The position numbers were made by a program, and so were the translations under genes. This document shows positions 39,397 to 47,768 of a stretch of DNA of 64,000 nt, one piece after another. This DNA is from CAVVJA01 sp963801715 (GTDB lineage Bacteria > Actinomycetota > Actinomycetes > Mycobacteriales > Jatrophihabitantaceae), in NCBI GenBank assembly GCA_963801715.1, contig CAWDGB010000014.1:496001-560000 (forward strand), written 5' to 3'. Under the pieces are notes generated by a model. That model was given only the letters and a program-made list of their open reading frames with translations. It had not been told where the DNA came from and did not search any database. Position 1 is the first letter of the stretch. The number at the start of each line of letters is the position of its first letter.

Positions 39397-41139
39397 CTAG
39401 AGTCCACGCATTTCGACGACCTGCAAGGCGAGGGCCACATCGAGCCTCAGATGCGGGTCGGTGGTGAACGGCCCGACGATGCGCTCGAGCTTGCCGATCC
39501 GGTAACGAAGCGTGTTGTAGTGAAAGTGCAGCGCTCGGGCCGTCTCGGCGACGTTGAGATTGGTATCCAGCAGTGTCTGCAGGGTGTGCCGCAGATCCGC
39601 GGCCTCCGACGTTTTCGCTGCGAGTTCGCGCAGCACCTCGTCGGCGAAGGCGCGCAGCTCCGCCGGATCGGGGACGAGCGAGAGCAACCGGTGCACGCCG
39701 AGTGAGTCGAAATGCGCGACCGTGCCGTGGCCACGGGTGCGCCGCCCGACGACTACCGCCTTGCGGGCCTGAAGATATGCCTCGGCCACCCCGGCTGGAC
39801 CGCTGATCACCCGGCTGACCCCGGCGCAGAACGATCGGCGACCGCCACCGCGATCCCCCGACACGGCCGTGACGACCCGCTGCACGGCCGCTGCGGCGAT
39901 CCGGCGGGCTTCAGTGGTGTCCGTGTCGGGCGGTAGCTCAATGGGCAGCAGGGTCACCACCTCTTGGCGGAAGCCCACTACCGGCGCGGCCTTGTCGTAG
40001 GCGCGGACCACTTGCTGCCACGCGGACGTGAACCGTTCGTGCGGCGATCGCAGGACGGCGCGCGGCTCGTGCGCCGGAAGCCGGTCGTCCGGGTCGAGCT
40101 GCGCCACGACGACGACCATCGGCCGGTCGATGTCCCAGCCGAGGTCCGTGCAGTGCTCGATGACCTCCGGCAGTTCGCCCGCGGTGCCGGCCAGGACGTC
40201 GCGCAGGAAGTCGCCACGGAATTTGCTCTCCACGGCAGAGACCGCGAGTTGTTTGATGATGGCCAGCGCCGCCACAGTGGCGGCCCGCTCCAACGCCTGT
40301 TTACCCGGAGGGGGCAGCGCGCCCGACGACCGGTAGGCGACGATGCGGCCGTGGTCCACGCCACCAGCGACGATGGGCACGCTCACCAACTCTCCCGACC
40401 ACGGCGCCGCCGCGGGTCCGGGCGAGATCTGCTCGATGCGGAATCGGCCCGTCGGGTCGTGCAACGGCAGGGCGGCGAACCGTCGTTGCGCCTCGGCCGT
40501 CCCGCCATGAGCCTGCACGCGGCCGTCCGGGGTGCAAATGAGTACCGCAGCGTCGAGCAGCCGGCCCACCTCGTCGGCGATCTGCGGCAGATCTCCGCCC
40601 GCGAGCACGATCGCGGCGAGAGCTCGATGCACCTCGTCCGTCCGGCGAACAGCGCTGGATTGCCGATCGAGCAGGGCCGTGAACACGTCGGAGATCACCT
40701 CGTCGAAGGCAACTCCCTCGGGCAGGCGCAGCACCGGGAATCCGAGTGAGTCGGCCGTCGCCAGAACCGGCCGGGGAATCTCTTCGAGGTAGCGGCCGAG
40801 CTTTATGCCGACGGCCGCAAGTCCACGCGCGTCGAGGTCGCATACCAGTTGCACGAGCGCGGCGATGCCGCTCTCGGAGGTCATGTCGGCCGGAGCGCCC
40901 GCATGCTGAAGCGGAAAGCCCGTGGTCAGCAGCAGCTCGTGCGGCTTCACCCACGGCAGGATGTCCGGCACCTCCATCACGTTGAGGCGCCGGACCACCC
41001 GGTCGAGACCTGCTGCGCCGGCGAGCACCGACGAGCCGCGCAGACTGGCGACATCCAACAGGTCACGCACCGGCAAACCGTAGTCACCCGCTGGCAACAC
41101 CTGCGCCCCCCGTCGCTGATCGTTGGCAATTGTGACCAT
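39397..41139 (-). CDS. pucR: PucR-family transcriptional regulator
   Basis: 580 residues. The N-terminal PucR (purine catabolism) domain spans about 20-145 (LPVRDLLDVASLRG, VMEVPDILPWVKPHELLLTTG). A middle CdaR GGDEF-like domain covers about 300-440, and the C-terminal helix-turn-helix is in LDTNLNVAETARALHFHYNTLRYRIGKLE. In Bacillus PucR activates purine and allantoin use in response to allantoin-type metabolites. Here it lies between two divergent sets of N-compound genes and probably controls both. Confidence 0.92.
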   Translation of the reverse strand: MVTIANDQRRGAQVLPAGDYGLPVRDLLDVASLRGSSVLAGAAGLDRVVRRLNVMEVPDILPWVKPHELLLTTGFPLQHAGAPADMTSESGIAALVQLVCDLDARGLAAVGIKLGRYLEEIPRPVLATADSLGFPVLRLPEGVAFDEVISDVFTALLDRQSSAVRRTDEVHRALAAIVLAGGDLPQIADEVGRLLDAAVLICTPDGRVQAHGGTAEAQRRFAALPLHDPTGRFRIEQISPGPAAAPWSGELVSVPIVAGGVDHGRIVAYRSSGALPPPGKQALERAATVAALAIIKQLAVSAVESKFRGDFLRDVLAGTAGELPEVIEHCTDLGWDIDRPMVVVVAQLDPDDRLPAHEPRAVLRSPHERFTSAWQQVVRAYDKAAPVVGFRQEVVTLLPIELPPDTDTTEARRIAAAAVQRVVTAVSGDRGGGRRSFCAGVSRVISGPAGVAEAYLQARKAVVVGRRTRGHGTVAHFDSLGVHRLLSLVPDPAELRAFADEVLRELAAKTSEAADLRHTLQTLLDTNLNVAETARALHFHYNTLRYRIGKLERIVGPFTTDPHLRLDVALALQVVEMRGL

Positions 41140-41244
41140 CGGCAGACCGTACCGGGATCACTAGCGTCGCGCACCAACGGCCGCGTGACGCGAACGAATC
41201 GGCGGCGTGGCCAGCGGAGCGGCTACTCGAGGAAGTGGAGCCCG
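41140..41244. promoter_or_regulatory. Divergent control region between pucR and the DUF2877 gene
   Basis: Only 105 bases separate the two starts, so promoters for both directions must lie here or inside the ends. I see no convincing -35/-10 pair or palindrome. The region is called from geometry. Confidence 0.45.
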
Positions 41245-42021
41245 GTGACGGCCACCAGCACCACCGTCACCTGTTGGGCGGCCGCGCCAGCCGGCTTGCT
41301 CCCCATTTTGTCCGGCCCACGGCGGCGTGCCCACGTGCTCGGCCGATTCCGCTCCGCGATCTACCTCGAGGCATCCGGTGAGATCGTCGCCCTCCTCACC
41401 CAGGACGCGGTCCGACTGCCGTGCGGACTCGTCATGCCGACGCACAGCGACGAGCGACCGCTGGACGCGGTGCGGGGTGTCGCGATGGTCGGTGACGGCG
41501 CCGTTGCCGTGGGTGAGCTGACGGCCCGCGTGGGCCGCATCGTGCCAGCCGTGGTTCCGCGCCTCGCGCCGCCCGGGTGCGGCGGCCGTGGGCTACGCCA
41601 CCACATTGGTGACCGAGCGGGGCCGTCCGGACATCGACCCGTCGATGGCCGCCGGGCTGGCCGAACCGGGGCAAGCCGAGGTCACCGCGACTCGCTTGGT
41701 CGGCCGTGGTGGTGGCCTGACGCCGGCCGGTGATGACGTGCTGGCCGGATTCCTGGTCGCGGCGCACGCCTATGGATTCCCGGCACCGGCAATTCGCGAC
41801 CTGGCCACGTCTGGCGCCCGAACGACGCGGCTGTCGGCCGCCTTGCTCCGGTACGCGGCGCGGGGTGAATCCGTGCCGGAACTCCGGACGTTTCTTCGGG
41901 CCCTCGGCGACGCAGGGTCGACCTCGTCGCCGCCACCGATGCACTGCTCCGGATCGGGCATAGCTCGGGTACCTCGCTGGCCGTCGGTGCGCTCGTGGCC
42001 GCGAGGGCCGTCGCGCGATGA
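41245..42021 (+). CDS. DUF2877 protein (AllH-like), two compensating one-base shifts
   Basis: DUF2877 is the family of E. coli YlbF/AllH, a subunit of oxamate carbamoyltransferase. GTG 41245 with GGAG five bases upstream begins the frame ending ARVGRIVPAVVPRLAPP. Dropping one C of 41572-41574 continues it as GAAAVGYATTLVTERG and the hallmark GLTPAGDDVLAGFL. Adding one G at 41915-41917 restores the end VDLVAATDALLRIGHSSGTS to TGA 42021. Total about 258 residues. Its stop shares ATGA with fdrA. Both breaks are homopolymer changes, so I consider it intact. Confidence 0.8.
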
Positions 42022-43514
42022 GCCACGCGCGGGTGACGACGCGACCCGGCGCCTACGCCGACTCCGTCCGGTTGATGCAGGTCAGCCAGCTCATCGGGTC
42101 GGCTGACGGCGTCGAGGCTGCGCTGGTCGCGATGGCTACCGACCTCAACCTGGACCTCGCCCGAGAGATGGGCTTCACCGTGTCGGACGCCACGGCTGAC
42201 GACTTGCTGATCGCCGTTCGGGCAACGGACGCAACGGCACTCGATGCCGCGGTCGAACTTGCGGAGCAGCGGCTGGCCGCCCGACCGCACCCTCGGGAGC
42301 CGGGCGGAGCGGACGGCGTGCCGGCCCGAACCGTTCGCAGTGTTGCCCGGCAGGTCGGACCGGCCCTCGCATTGATCTCCGTACCGGGACCACATGCGTT
42401 CACCGAAGCCATGGATGCCCTCGACGCCGGGTGCGACGTGCTGGTGTTCTCCGACAACGTGCCGGTGGACCACGAGGTGCGCATGAAGGAGGTCGCTGCG
42501 CAACGAGGCCTATTGGTCATGGGGCCGGACTGCGGGACCGCCCTCGTAGGCGGGATCGGGCTGGGCTTCGCGAACGTCGTGCAGCCGGGCCCGGTCGGGT
42601 TGGTTGCGGCGTCCGGCACCGGAGCGCAACAACTGATGTGCCTGCTCGACGCTGCCGACATCGGAGTCAGCGCGGTGCTCGGGGTCGGCGGGCGGGACCT
42701 GTCGGCTGACATCGCCGGCCGCGGGACGATCGCGGCGCTCGACGCGCTGGACGCTGACCCGACGACGGAGCTGATCGTCGTGCTCTCCAAGCCACCGGAT
42801 CCATCGGTGGCCGAACGGATTCGAGCCCGGGCTCGCACCGCCGCTACGCCTGTGCAATTCGCGTTGGTCGGGCCGGGCTATTCCGACCTGACGGCCGCTG
42901 CCGAGGACGTCGTTCGCGCCCTCGGCTTCCAGACGCCCCGTTGGCCCGAGTGGCCCGGGCGGGTGCCGGCGCCGGCACGGGGGCCGGCGTCGGCACCGGG
43001 AGCCCTTCGCGGCCTGTTCTCCGGCGGCACGCTCTGCGTCGAGGCCATGGTGATCGCGTCGCAGCGACTGGGCCGCGTAGCGTCGAATATCCCCCTTCGC
43101 GGCGAACGACACGTCGATGCGACAACGCCGACGACCGGTCACGTGATGGTGGACTTCGGCGACGACGCGCTCACCCGCGGGCGGCCACATCCGATGATTG
43201 ACCCGTCGCTGCGATTGTCCCGGCTGGCGAGTGAAGCTGCCGACCCAGCGGTGGGCGTCATCCTGCTCGACGTCGTGCTCGGTCACGCCGCGCACCATGA
43301 TCCCGCCGCGGAAGTCGCCCCCGTGGTCGATTCGGCATTGGCGGCCCGACCGGAACTTACCGTCGTTGTGTCGCTCGTCGGCTCCCGTCGCGATCCGCAG
43401 GACCTCAACCGGCAAGCGAGCATGTTGCACCGCGCCGGGGCTCATGTCTTCACGTCCAACGCGCGTGCCGCCCGCTTCGCCACCTCGATCGTCACCCTGG
43501 AGCCAGCTAGGTGA
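42018..43514 (+). CDS. fdrA: FdrA-like acyl-CoA synthetase-fold protein (AllF-like)
   Basis: 498 residues with a succinyl-CoA synthetase-like fold: a first domain VSVPGPHAFTEAMDAL-type, then RGLLVMGPDCGTAL (164-176), VGLVAASGTGAQQLMCLLD and GVGGRDLSADIAG, and a second ligase-CoA-like half with GLFSGGTLCVEAM and DPSLRLSRL. E. coli FdrA (AllF) is part of the oxamate carbamoyltransferase that turns oxalurate and phosphate into oxamate and carbamoyl phosphate. Overlaps its neighbours by 4 bp on both sides, so the three subunits are made together. Confidence 0.88.
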   Translation: MSHARVTTRPGAYADSVRLMQVSQLIGSADGVEAALVAMATDLNLDLAREMGFTVSDATADDLLIAVRATDATALDAAVELAEQRLAARPHPREPGGADGVPARTVRSVARQVGPALALISVPGPHAFTEAMDALDAGCDVLVFSDNVPVDHEVRMKEVAAQRGLLVMGPDCGTALVGGIGLGFANVVQPGPVGLVAASGTGAQQLMCLLDAADIGVSAVLGVGGRDLSADIAGRGTIAALDALDADPTTELIVVLSKPPDPSVAERIRARARTAATPVQFALVGPGYSDLTAAAEDVVRALGFQTPRWPEWPGRVPAPARGPASAPGALRGLFSGGTLCVEAMVIASQRLGRVASNIPLRGERHVDATTPTTGHVMVDFGDDALTRGRPHPMIDPSLRLSRLASEAADPAVGVILLDVVLGHAAHHDPAAEVAPVVDSALAARPELTVVVSLVGSRRDPQDLNRQASMLHRAGAHVFTSNARAARFATSIVTLEPAR

Positions 43515-44923
43515 CCGACCTGCTGCACCGAGATCCGCAGGTGATCGCAGCCGGTATCGAGTTGCTGGCTACCGCCGCTGAACACCAGGCCGTTCGGGTG
43601 AGTCGGGTGGATTGGCGCCCGCCGATGGCTGGCACCGAGGCGGATCTGGCCTCGGTCATGGCCGACAGCCGTCGGGTGGCCGGCAATGCCGAAGCCATGC
43701 GCCGAATGCTCGCCGTCCGGCCCCAGCTGGTCGATGTGGTCCCTGCTGCCGATGCGCTCGAACTCCGCTCCGGTGAGTTCCTGCACGCCGGCCCACCCAT
43801 CGCCTGGGACCGAGCGTCCGGGCCACTACGCGGTGCCCTGCTCGGAGCGGCAGCCTTCGAGGCCCTGGTCGATCAACCGGACGAGGCGCAGACGCTGTTC
43901 GCCTCGGGCCGGTTCGCTCTCGACTCGTGCCACCACCGACACGCCGTTGGGCCGATGGCGGGCGTATTGAGCCCCTCCATGTGGGTCTTCGTCGTCCAGG
44001 ATCCGGCAACGGGCGCCCAGGCGTGCTGCTCGCTCAACGAAGGCCTCGGCCGCGTCTTGCGTTACGGCGCGTACTCACCCGATGTGCTGGACCGGCTGCG
44101 CTGGATGGCCGACGTGCTGGGGCCCGTGCTCCAGACAGCGGTGCGCCGGTCCGGGCCGATCGATCTGGCCCCGATCCTGGCCCAGATGCTGCAGATGGGC
44201 GACGAGGCGCACAACCGCAATCGGGCCGGCACGCTGCTCCTGCTACGCCAGCTAGTTCCCGCGATGGTCGATTCCGGTCAACCGTCGGGTGTGGTGGCCG
44301 ACGCGGTGCGCTTCATTGCCGGCAACGACCACTTCTTCCTCAACCTGGCGATGCCGGCGTGCAAGCTTGCGCTGGACGCCGCTCGAGACATCGACGGCGC
44401 GACGGTGGTCGTGGCGATGGCCCGCAACGGCACGGACTTCGGCATCCAGGTCAGTGGCACCCGCGACGCGTGGTTCACGGCACCGGCGCTGGTGCCCGAG
44501 GGGCTCTACCTGGGCAGCTACGGTCCCACCGACGCCAATCCCGATATCGGCGACTCGGCGATCACGGAGACAGCGGGACTCGGCGGGTTCGCGATGGCCG
44601 CCGCTCCCGCGATTGTGCGCTTTGTCGGCGGAACGGTCGCCGACGCGATGGCGACGACGAGGCGCATGTACGAAATCACCTTGGCTGAGCACCCGGTGTT
44701 GACGATCCCCGGGCTGGACTTCCGCGGATGCCCGTGCGGGATCGACGTGACCAGTGTCGTGCGGACGGCCATCCTCCCGCAGATCAACACCGGAATCGCC
44801 GGCCGGGTTGCCGGAACTGGCCAGGTCGGGGCCGGCCTCGTCACGCCGCCCGCCATGGTCTTTCCGGCTGCACTCGGCCAGCTGGCCGAGCGGGCGCGGG
44901 CATCGGGCAGTATGGCCGGATGA
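43511..44923 (+). CDS. DUF1116 protein (AllG-like)
   Basis: 470 residues of the DUF1116 family (E. coli YlbE/AllG). Seen: RVDWRPPMAGTEADLASVM near the start, LHAGPPIAWDRASGPLRGAL, FASCHHRHAVGPMAGV-type CHHRHAVGPMAGVLSPSM, DEAHNRNRAGTLLL, and GNDHFFLNLAMPACK. The His/Asn-rich stretches suggest the active site of the carbamoyltransferase. Third member of the DUF2877-FdrA-DUF1116 set, in the same order of families as the E. coli complex genes. Confidence 0.9.
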   Translation: MTDLLHRDPQVIAAGIELLATAAEHQAVRVSRVDWRPPMAGTEADLASVMADSRRVAGNAEAMRRMLAVRPQLVDVVPAADALELRSGEFLHAGPPIAWDRASGPLRGALLGAAAFEALVDQPDEAQTLFASGRFALDSCHHRHAVGPMAGVLSPSMWVFVVQDPATGAQACCSLNEGLGRVLRYGAYSPDVLDRLRWMADVLGPVLQTAVRRSGPIDLAPILAQMLQMGDEAHNRNRAGTLLLLRQLVPAMVDSGQPSGVVADAVRFIAGNDHFFLNLAMPACKLALDAARDIDGATVVVAMARNGTDFGIQVSGTRDAWFTAPALVPEGLYLGSYGPTDANPDIGDSAITETAGLGGFAMAAAPAIVRFVGGTVADAMATTRRMYEITLAEHPVLTIPGLDFRGCPCGIDVTSVVRTAILPQINTGIAGRVAGTGQVGAGLVTPPAMVFPAALGQLAERARASGSMAG

Positions 44924-45462
44924 CCGACATCCGTCGCCGGGCCAGCCGGGTGGCGTTCGAGAACCAGTGGTTGCGGCTGCGCGTCGACGACATCGAATAC
45001 GCGGACGGCACGCCGGGCGTCTACTCGGTCATCGAGAAGACCGACTTCACGGTGGTGCTGCCCTTTCAACACGGCGGCTTCTGGCTCGTCGAGCAGTACC
45101 GGTATCCCGTATCGCGGCGGGCCTGGGAGTTCCCGCAAGGTGCCTGGCGGCACGGCGAGGGGGGCACCGCTGCGGAGCTGGCCGCGACCGAACTGCGCGA
45201 GGAGACCGGCTTCGCGGCGAGCGGGTGGCGGCATCTCGGCCGGCTCTATGCCGCCTACGGATACAGCAACCAGGCGTTCGACGTCTTTCTGGCGACCGGT
45301 CTCTCACCCGGAAGCCCGCAACGAGAGCACTCCGAGCAGGACATGGTTCATCAGTGGTTTCCCGAGGCAACGGTGCGCGCCATGATCACCGACGGTCGGC
45401 TCGTCGACGCGCACAGCGTGGCCGCGCTGAGCTTGTACGACAACTCAGTCGACGGGCGGTGA
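44920..45462 (+). CDS. Nudix hydrolase, ADP-ribose pyrophosphatase-like
   Basis: 180 residues; the Nudix box is GGTAAELAATELREETGF (REEXG present) near 75-92. Upstream WEFPQGAW and downstream PGYSN-like AYGYSNQ resemble ADP-ribose pyrophosphatases. ATG 44920 overlaps the DUF1116 stop (ATGA), which ties it to the FdrA operon. A housekeeping role for nucleotide diphosphates is as likely as a pathway role. Confidence 0.85.
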   Translation: MTDIRRRASRVAFENQWLRLRVDDIEYADGTPGVYSVIEKTDFTVVLPFQHGGFWLVEQYRYPVSRRAWEFPQGAWRHGEGGTAAELAATELREETGFAASGWRHLGRLYAAYGYSNQAFDVFLATGLSPGSPQREHSEQDMVHQWFPEATVRAMITDGRLVDAHSVAALSLYDNSVDGR

Positions 45463-45482
45463 GTCCGCTCGGCTAACGATCG

Positions 45483-45668
45483 TTACCTATCCGGCCAGGC
45501 GTGAACAGCGTGGTTGCGCAGGTCGGTGCGCCGCAGCCGCATGATCGAACCGGCAACCGGTAACGGGCGCGAATCCGGGCCCGGTAACGACCGCCGCAGC
45601 GCGATGGAGATGGCGAGCCACAGCAGGGCCAGCAATGTCAGAGCCAGCAGGTCGTTGAGATCGATCAC
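45483..45668 (-). CDS. Small single-span membrane protein
   Basis: 61 residues from GTG 45668, with a strong ribosome site AGGAGGTG about eight bases upstream. It begins MIDLNDLLALTLLALLWLAI, which continues SIALRRS, so one membrane helix with a basic inner end, followed by a polar tail. No family recognised. The upstream region 45669-45935 contains nothing else I can support. Confidence 0.5.
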   Translation of the reverse strand: MIDLNDLLALTLLALLWLAISIALRRSLPGPDSRPLPVAGSIMRLRRTDLRNHAVHAWPDR

Positions 45669-45935
45669 GAGCGTCCACCTCCTCACCTACTCAACCTCGC
45701 TCCGGCGCGGAATGCGACGGATCCACACGGGTCCCTCACGGGCCCACGTTGTCGAGCTGCGTCGTCGAACCGTCCCGTCAGGTCAGAGACTTTGAGGTGA
45801 CGCCGAGCGGCCCGGTCGGGATGGACCGCGCATCGGCAGGAGCGCGCCCACCCGCGGCACAGCGGACCTTCCAGTTCTGCCTCGCCCGAGCTAGCGTCGC
45901 CCCTGTGATCCATCCATACCGTCACGAAAGGGGTA

Positions 45936-46664
45936 ATGATGCATGCTCTTCAGAAGCCCGGACGTATCGCGGGGCTTTGGTTCATCGGCACCTTCGTCTT
46001 CTCGATCCCTGCGGTTTTTCTGTACGACCCCGTGCTGAATGACACCAACTACATCTTCGGTGGGGGTCTTGACGCACGGATTTCTCTGGGCGCGTTGTTG
46101 GAGATCTTCTTGGCAATCTCCAACATTGCTACCGCCGTCGTCTTCTTTCCGGTCCTGAAACGGGTCAATGAGGCTGTGGCGCTGGGCTATGTCGCCTCGC
46201 GCATCATCGAGTCGGCGATCATCGTCACAGGCCTCATGAGCCTGATGACCGTCGTGACCCTGCGGGACGACTTCACCGGAGCGGGCGCCGACTCCGCGTC
46301 GCTCAACGTCGCCGGACACACGCTGGTCGCCTTGCACGACTGGACGTTCCTCCTCGGTCCGCAATTCTGTGCCGGCTTTGGGAACGGAGTTCTCCTCGGC
46401 TACCTGATGTACAAATCCGGACTCGTGCCACGCCCGATGGCGCTGCTCGGGTTGATCGGCGGGCCGCTGGCATTCATCGGCGGGGTGTTCGTTCTGTTCG
46501 GGGCGATCGAGGACCCAAGCGGGGCCTTGTTCGCCTTCACAATCATCGAGATCGCATGGGAGGCCTCGCTCGCGATCTACCTCACCGTCAAGGGATATAG
46601 ACCGTCACCGCTCCTCGCCGAGACAAGCCCCGCGGACTCCAGTTGGGCCCGGTCAAACTCCTGA
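45936..46664 (+). CDS. DUF4386 family membrane protein
   Basis: 242 residues, about six or seven membrane segments: IAGLWFIGTFVFSIPAVFLY, LGALLEIFLAISNIATAVVFF, IIESAIIVTGLMSLMTVV, WTFLLGPQFCAGFGNGVLLGY, and MALLGLIGGPLAFIGGVFVLF. The layout and the LYDPVLND segment fit DUF4386. GAAAGGGG precedes the ATG pair at 45936/45939. Function unknown. The 190 bases after it (46665-46854) hold no gene I can support. Confidence 0.8.
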   Translation: MMHALQKPGRIAGLWFIGTFVFSIPAVFLYDPVLNDTNYIFGGGLDARISLGALLEIFLAISNIATAVVFFPVLKRVNEAVALGYVASRIIESAIIVTGLMSLMTVVTLRDDFTGAGADSASLNVAGHTLVALHDWTFLLGPQFCAGFGNGVLLGYLMYKSGLVPRPMALLGLIGGPLAFIGGVFVLFGAIEDPSGALFAFTIIEIAWEASLAIYLTVKGYRPSPLLAETSPADSSWARSNS

Positions 46665-46854
46665 CCCTGAGGGACGCGCACGTTCATCGACTTCGCCGGT
46701 ACCCGGCACCCCGACATTGAACCCAGCGCCGAGTCGATGGTGTCCCATCCCCAGGTCGCGATCGACGCGATCTTGGCAGCCGTCGCTGCTGTGGCCGTCA
46801 CAGCTTAAGGCGCTCACCGAGCGCTCGGCCCCGGCGACCGACAGCAGTGAAAAG

Positions 46855-47727
46855 TCAGACGCCGGCCGCAGAGATGATGGCGTCGGTGAGGAATCCGGCG
46901 AGGAGCCCGATCAACAACCCGTAGGCCAGCAGCGTCGGCTGCTTGGCCCGGCTGGCCACGCCGAGCAGCTGGCAGATGACGTAGAGGATCGATCCCGCGG
47001 CCAGGGTCAGGAACGCCACGCTGACCGCCTCGCTGGTGAACCCGTGACCCACCGCCGTACCGACGAAGGTGGGGCCGCCGCCGATGACCCCCAAGGTGAG
47101 CAGGAAGGCCCAGCTCGGTCGATAGGGGGAACCATCCGGGTCGCGCTCCGCGGCGAGCGGCGCGACGATCCCGAAGCCCTCGGTGGCGTTGTGCAGGGCG
47201 AAGCCGATGACAAGTACTGCGGCCAGCGCGATGTCGTTCCGCGCCGCCGACTGGCCGATTGCGAGCCCCTCGGCGAAGTTGTGCAAGCCGATGCCGATGG
47301 CGATCAGCAACGCTAGCCGGCGCGCGGGCGACCAGGCGGCAATGCCGGTGTTGCGCGGTGGCACCTCCTCAACCGACATGGCGCCGGGACCGCCCCGGCC
47401 GGACGGCCGCGAGACCCGGTGCAGGTAGCTCTCGTACCAGACCATCGACAGCAGGCCGATGGACAGCCCGCCGGCGAACAGGGCGCCATAGCCGAATGCC
47501 GGCCCGAATCCCCCGGTGCCCTCATGGATCCCGGCCAGCGCCGAATCGATCGGCTCCCACGCCCCCACGAGAATGTCCCAGAACAGGAAGAGGAGCACCC
47601 CGATCGCGATCGCATTGAGGAAGTGGCGCAGCGAAGGACTCAGGTTCCGCAACCGCCCGACCGGCAGTCCGATCAGAATCGTGCTTCCAGCGATCAACCC
47701 GAGCAGTAATGTCGGCCCGATGCCCAC
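46855..47727 (-). CDS. ZIP-family divalent metal transporter
   Basis: 290 residues, about eight membrane helices. The metal path is the two ZIP histidine motifs GIGLHNFAEGLAIG (helix 4) and ALHNATEGFGI (helix 5). A cytoplasmic loop (SRPSGRGGPGAMSVEE) separates helices 3 and 4. GTG 47727 has GGAGG at 47738-47734. Imports Zn, Fe or Mn. The iron box immediately upstream argues for Fe or Mn uptake repressed by an IdeR/DtxR regulator. Confidence 0.9.
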   Translation of the reverse strand: MGIGPTLLLGLIAGSTILIGLPVGRLRNLSPSLRHFLNAIAIGVLLFLFWDILVGAWEPIDSALAGIHEGTGGFGPAFGYGALFAGGLSIGLLSMVWYESYLHRVSRPSGRGGPGAMSVEEVPPRNTGIAAWSPARRLALLIAIGIGLHNFAEGLAIGQSAARNDIALAAVLVIGFALHNATEGFGIVAPLAAERDPDGSPYRPSWAFLLTLGVIGGGPTFVGTAVGHGFTSEAVSVAFLTLAAGSILYVICQLLGVASRAKQPTLLAYGLLIGLLAGFLTDAIISAAGV

Positions 47728-47749
47728 CGCGTCTCCTCCCCGTCGAAGG

Positions 47750-47768
47750 TGAGGTTAGCTTTGCCTAA
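47750..47768 (-). promoter_or_regulatory. IdeR/DtxR-type iron box before the ZIP gene
   Basis: The minus strand reads TTAGGCAAAGCTAACCTCA. It agrees with the actinobacterial consensus TTAGGTTAGGCTAACCTAA at 15 of 19 positions. It lies 23-41 bases before the ZIP start codon and overlaps the end of the gene upstream. Confidence 0.7.

Noticed and set aside
46577..46801. 74-codon minus-strand ORF near the end of the DUF4386 gene
   Set aside because: Overlaps the real gene antisense and has no ribosome site or recognisable family. The plus-strand reading of 46690-46805 also gave no identifiable gene.
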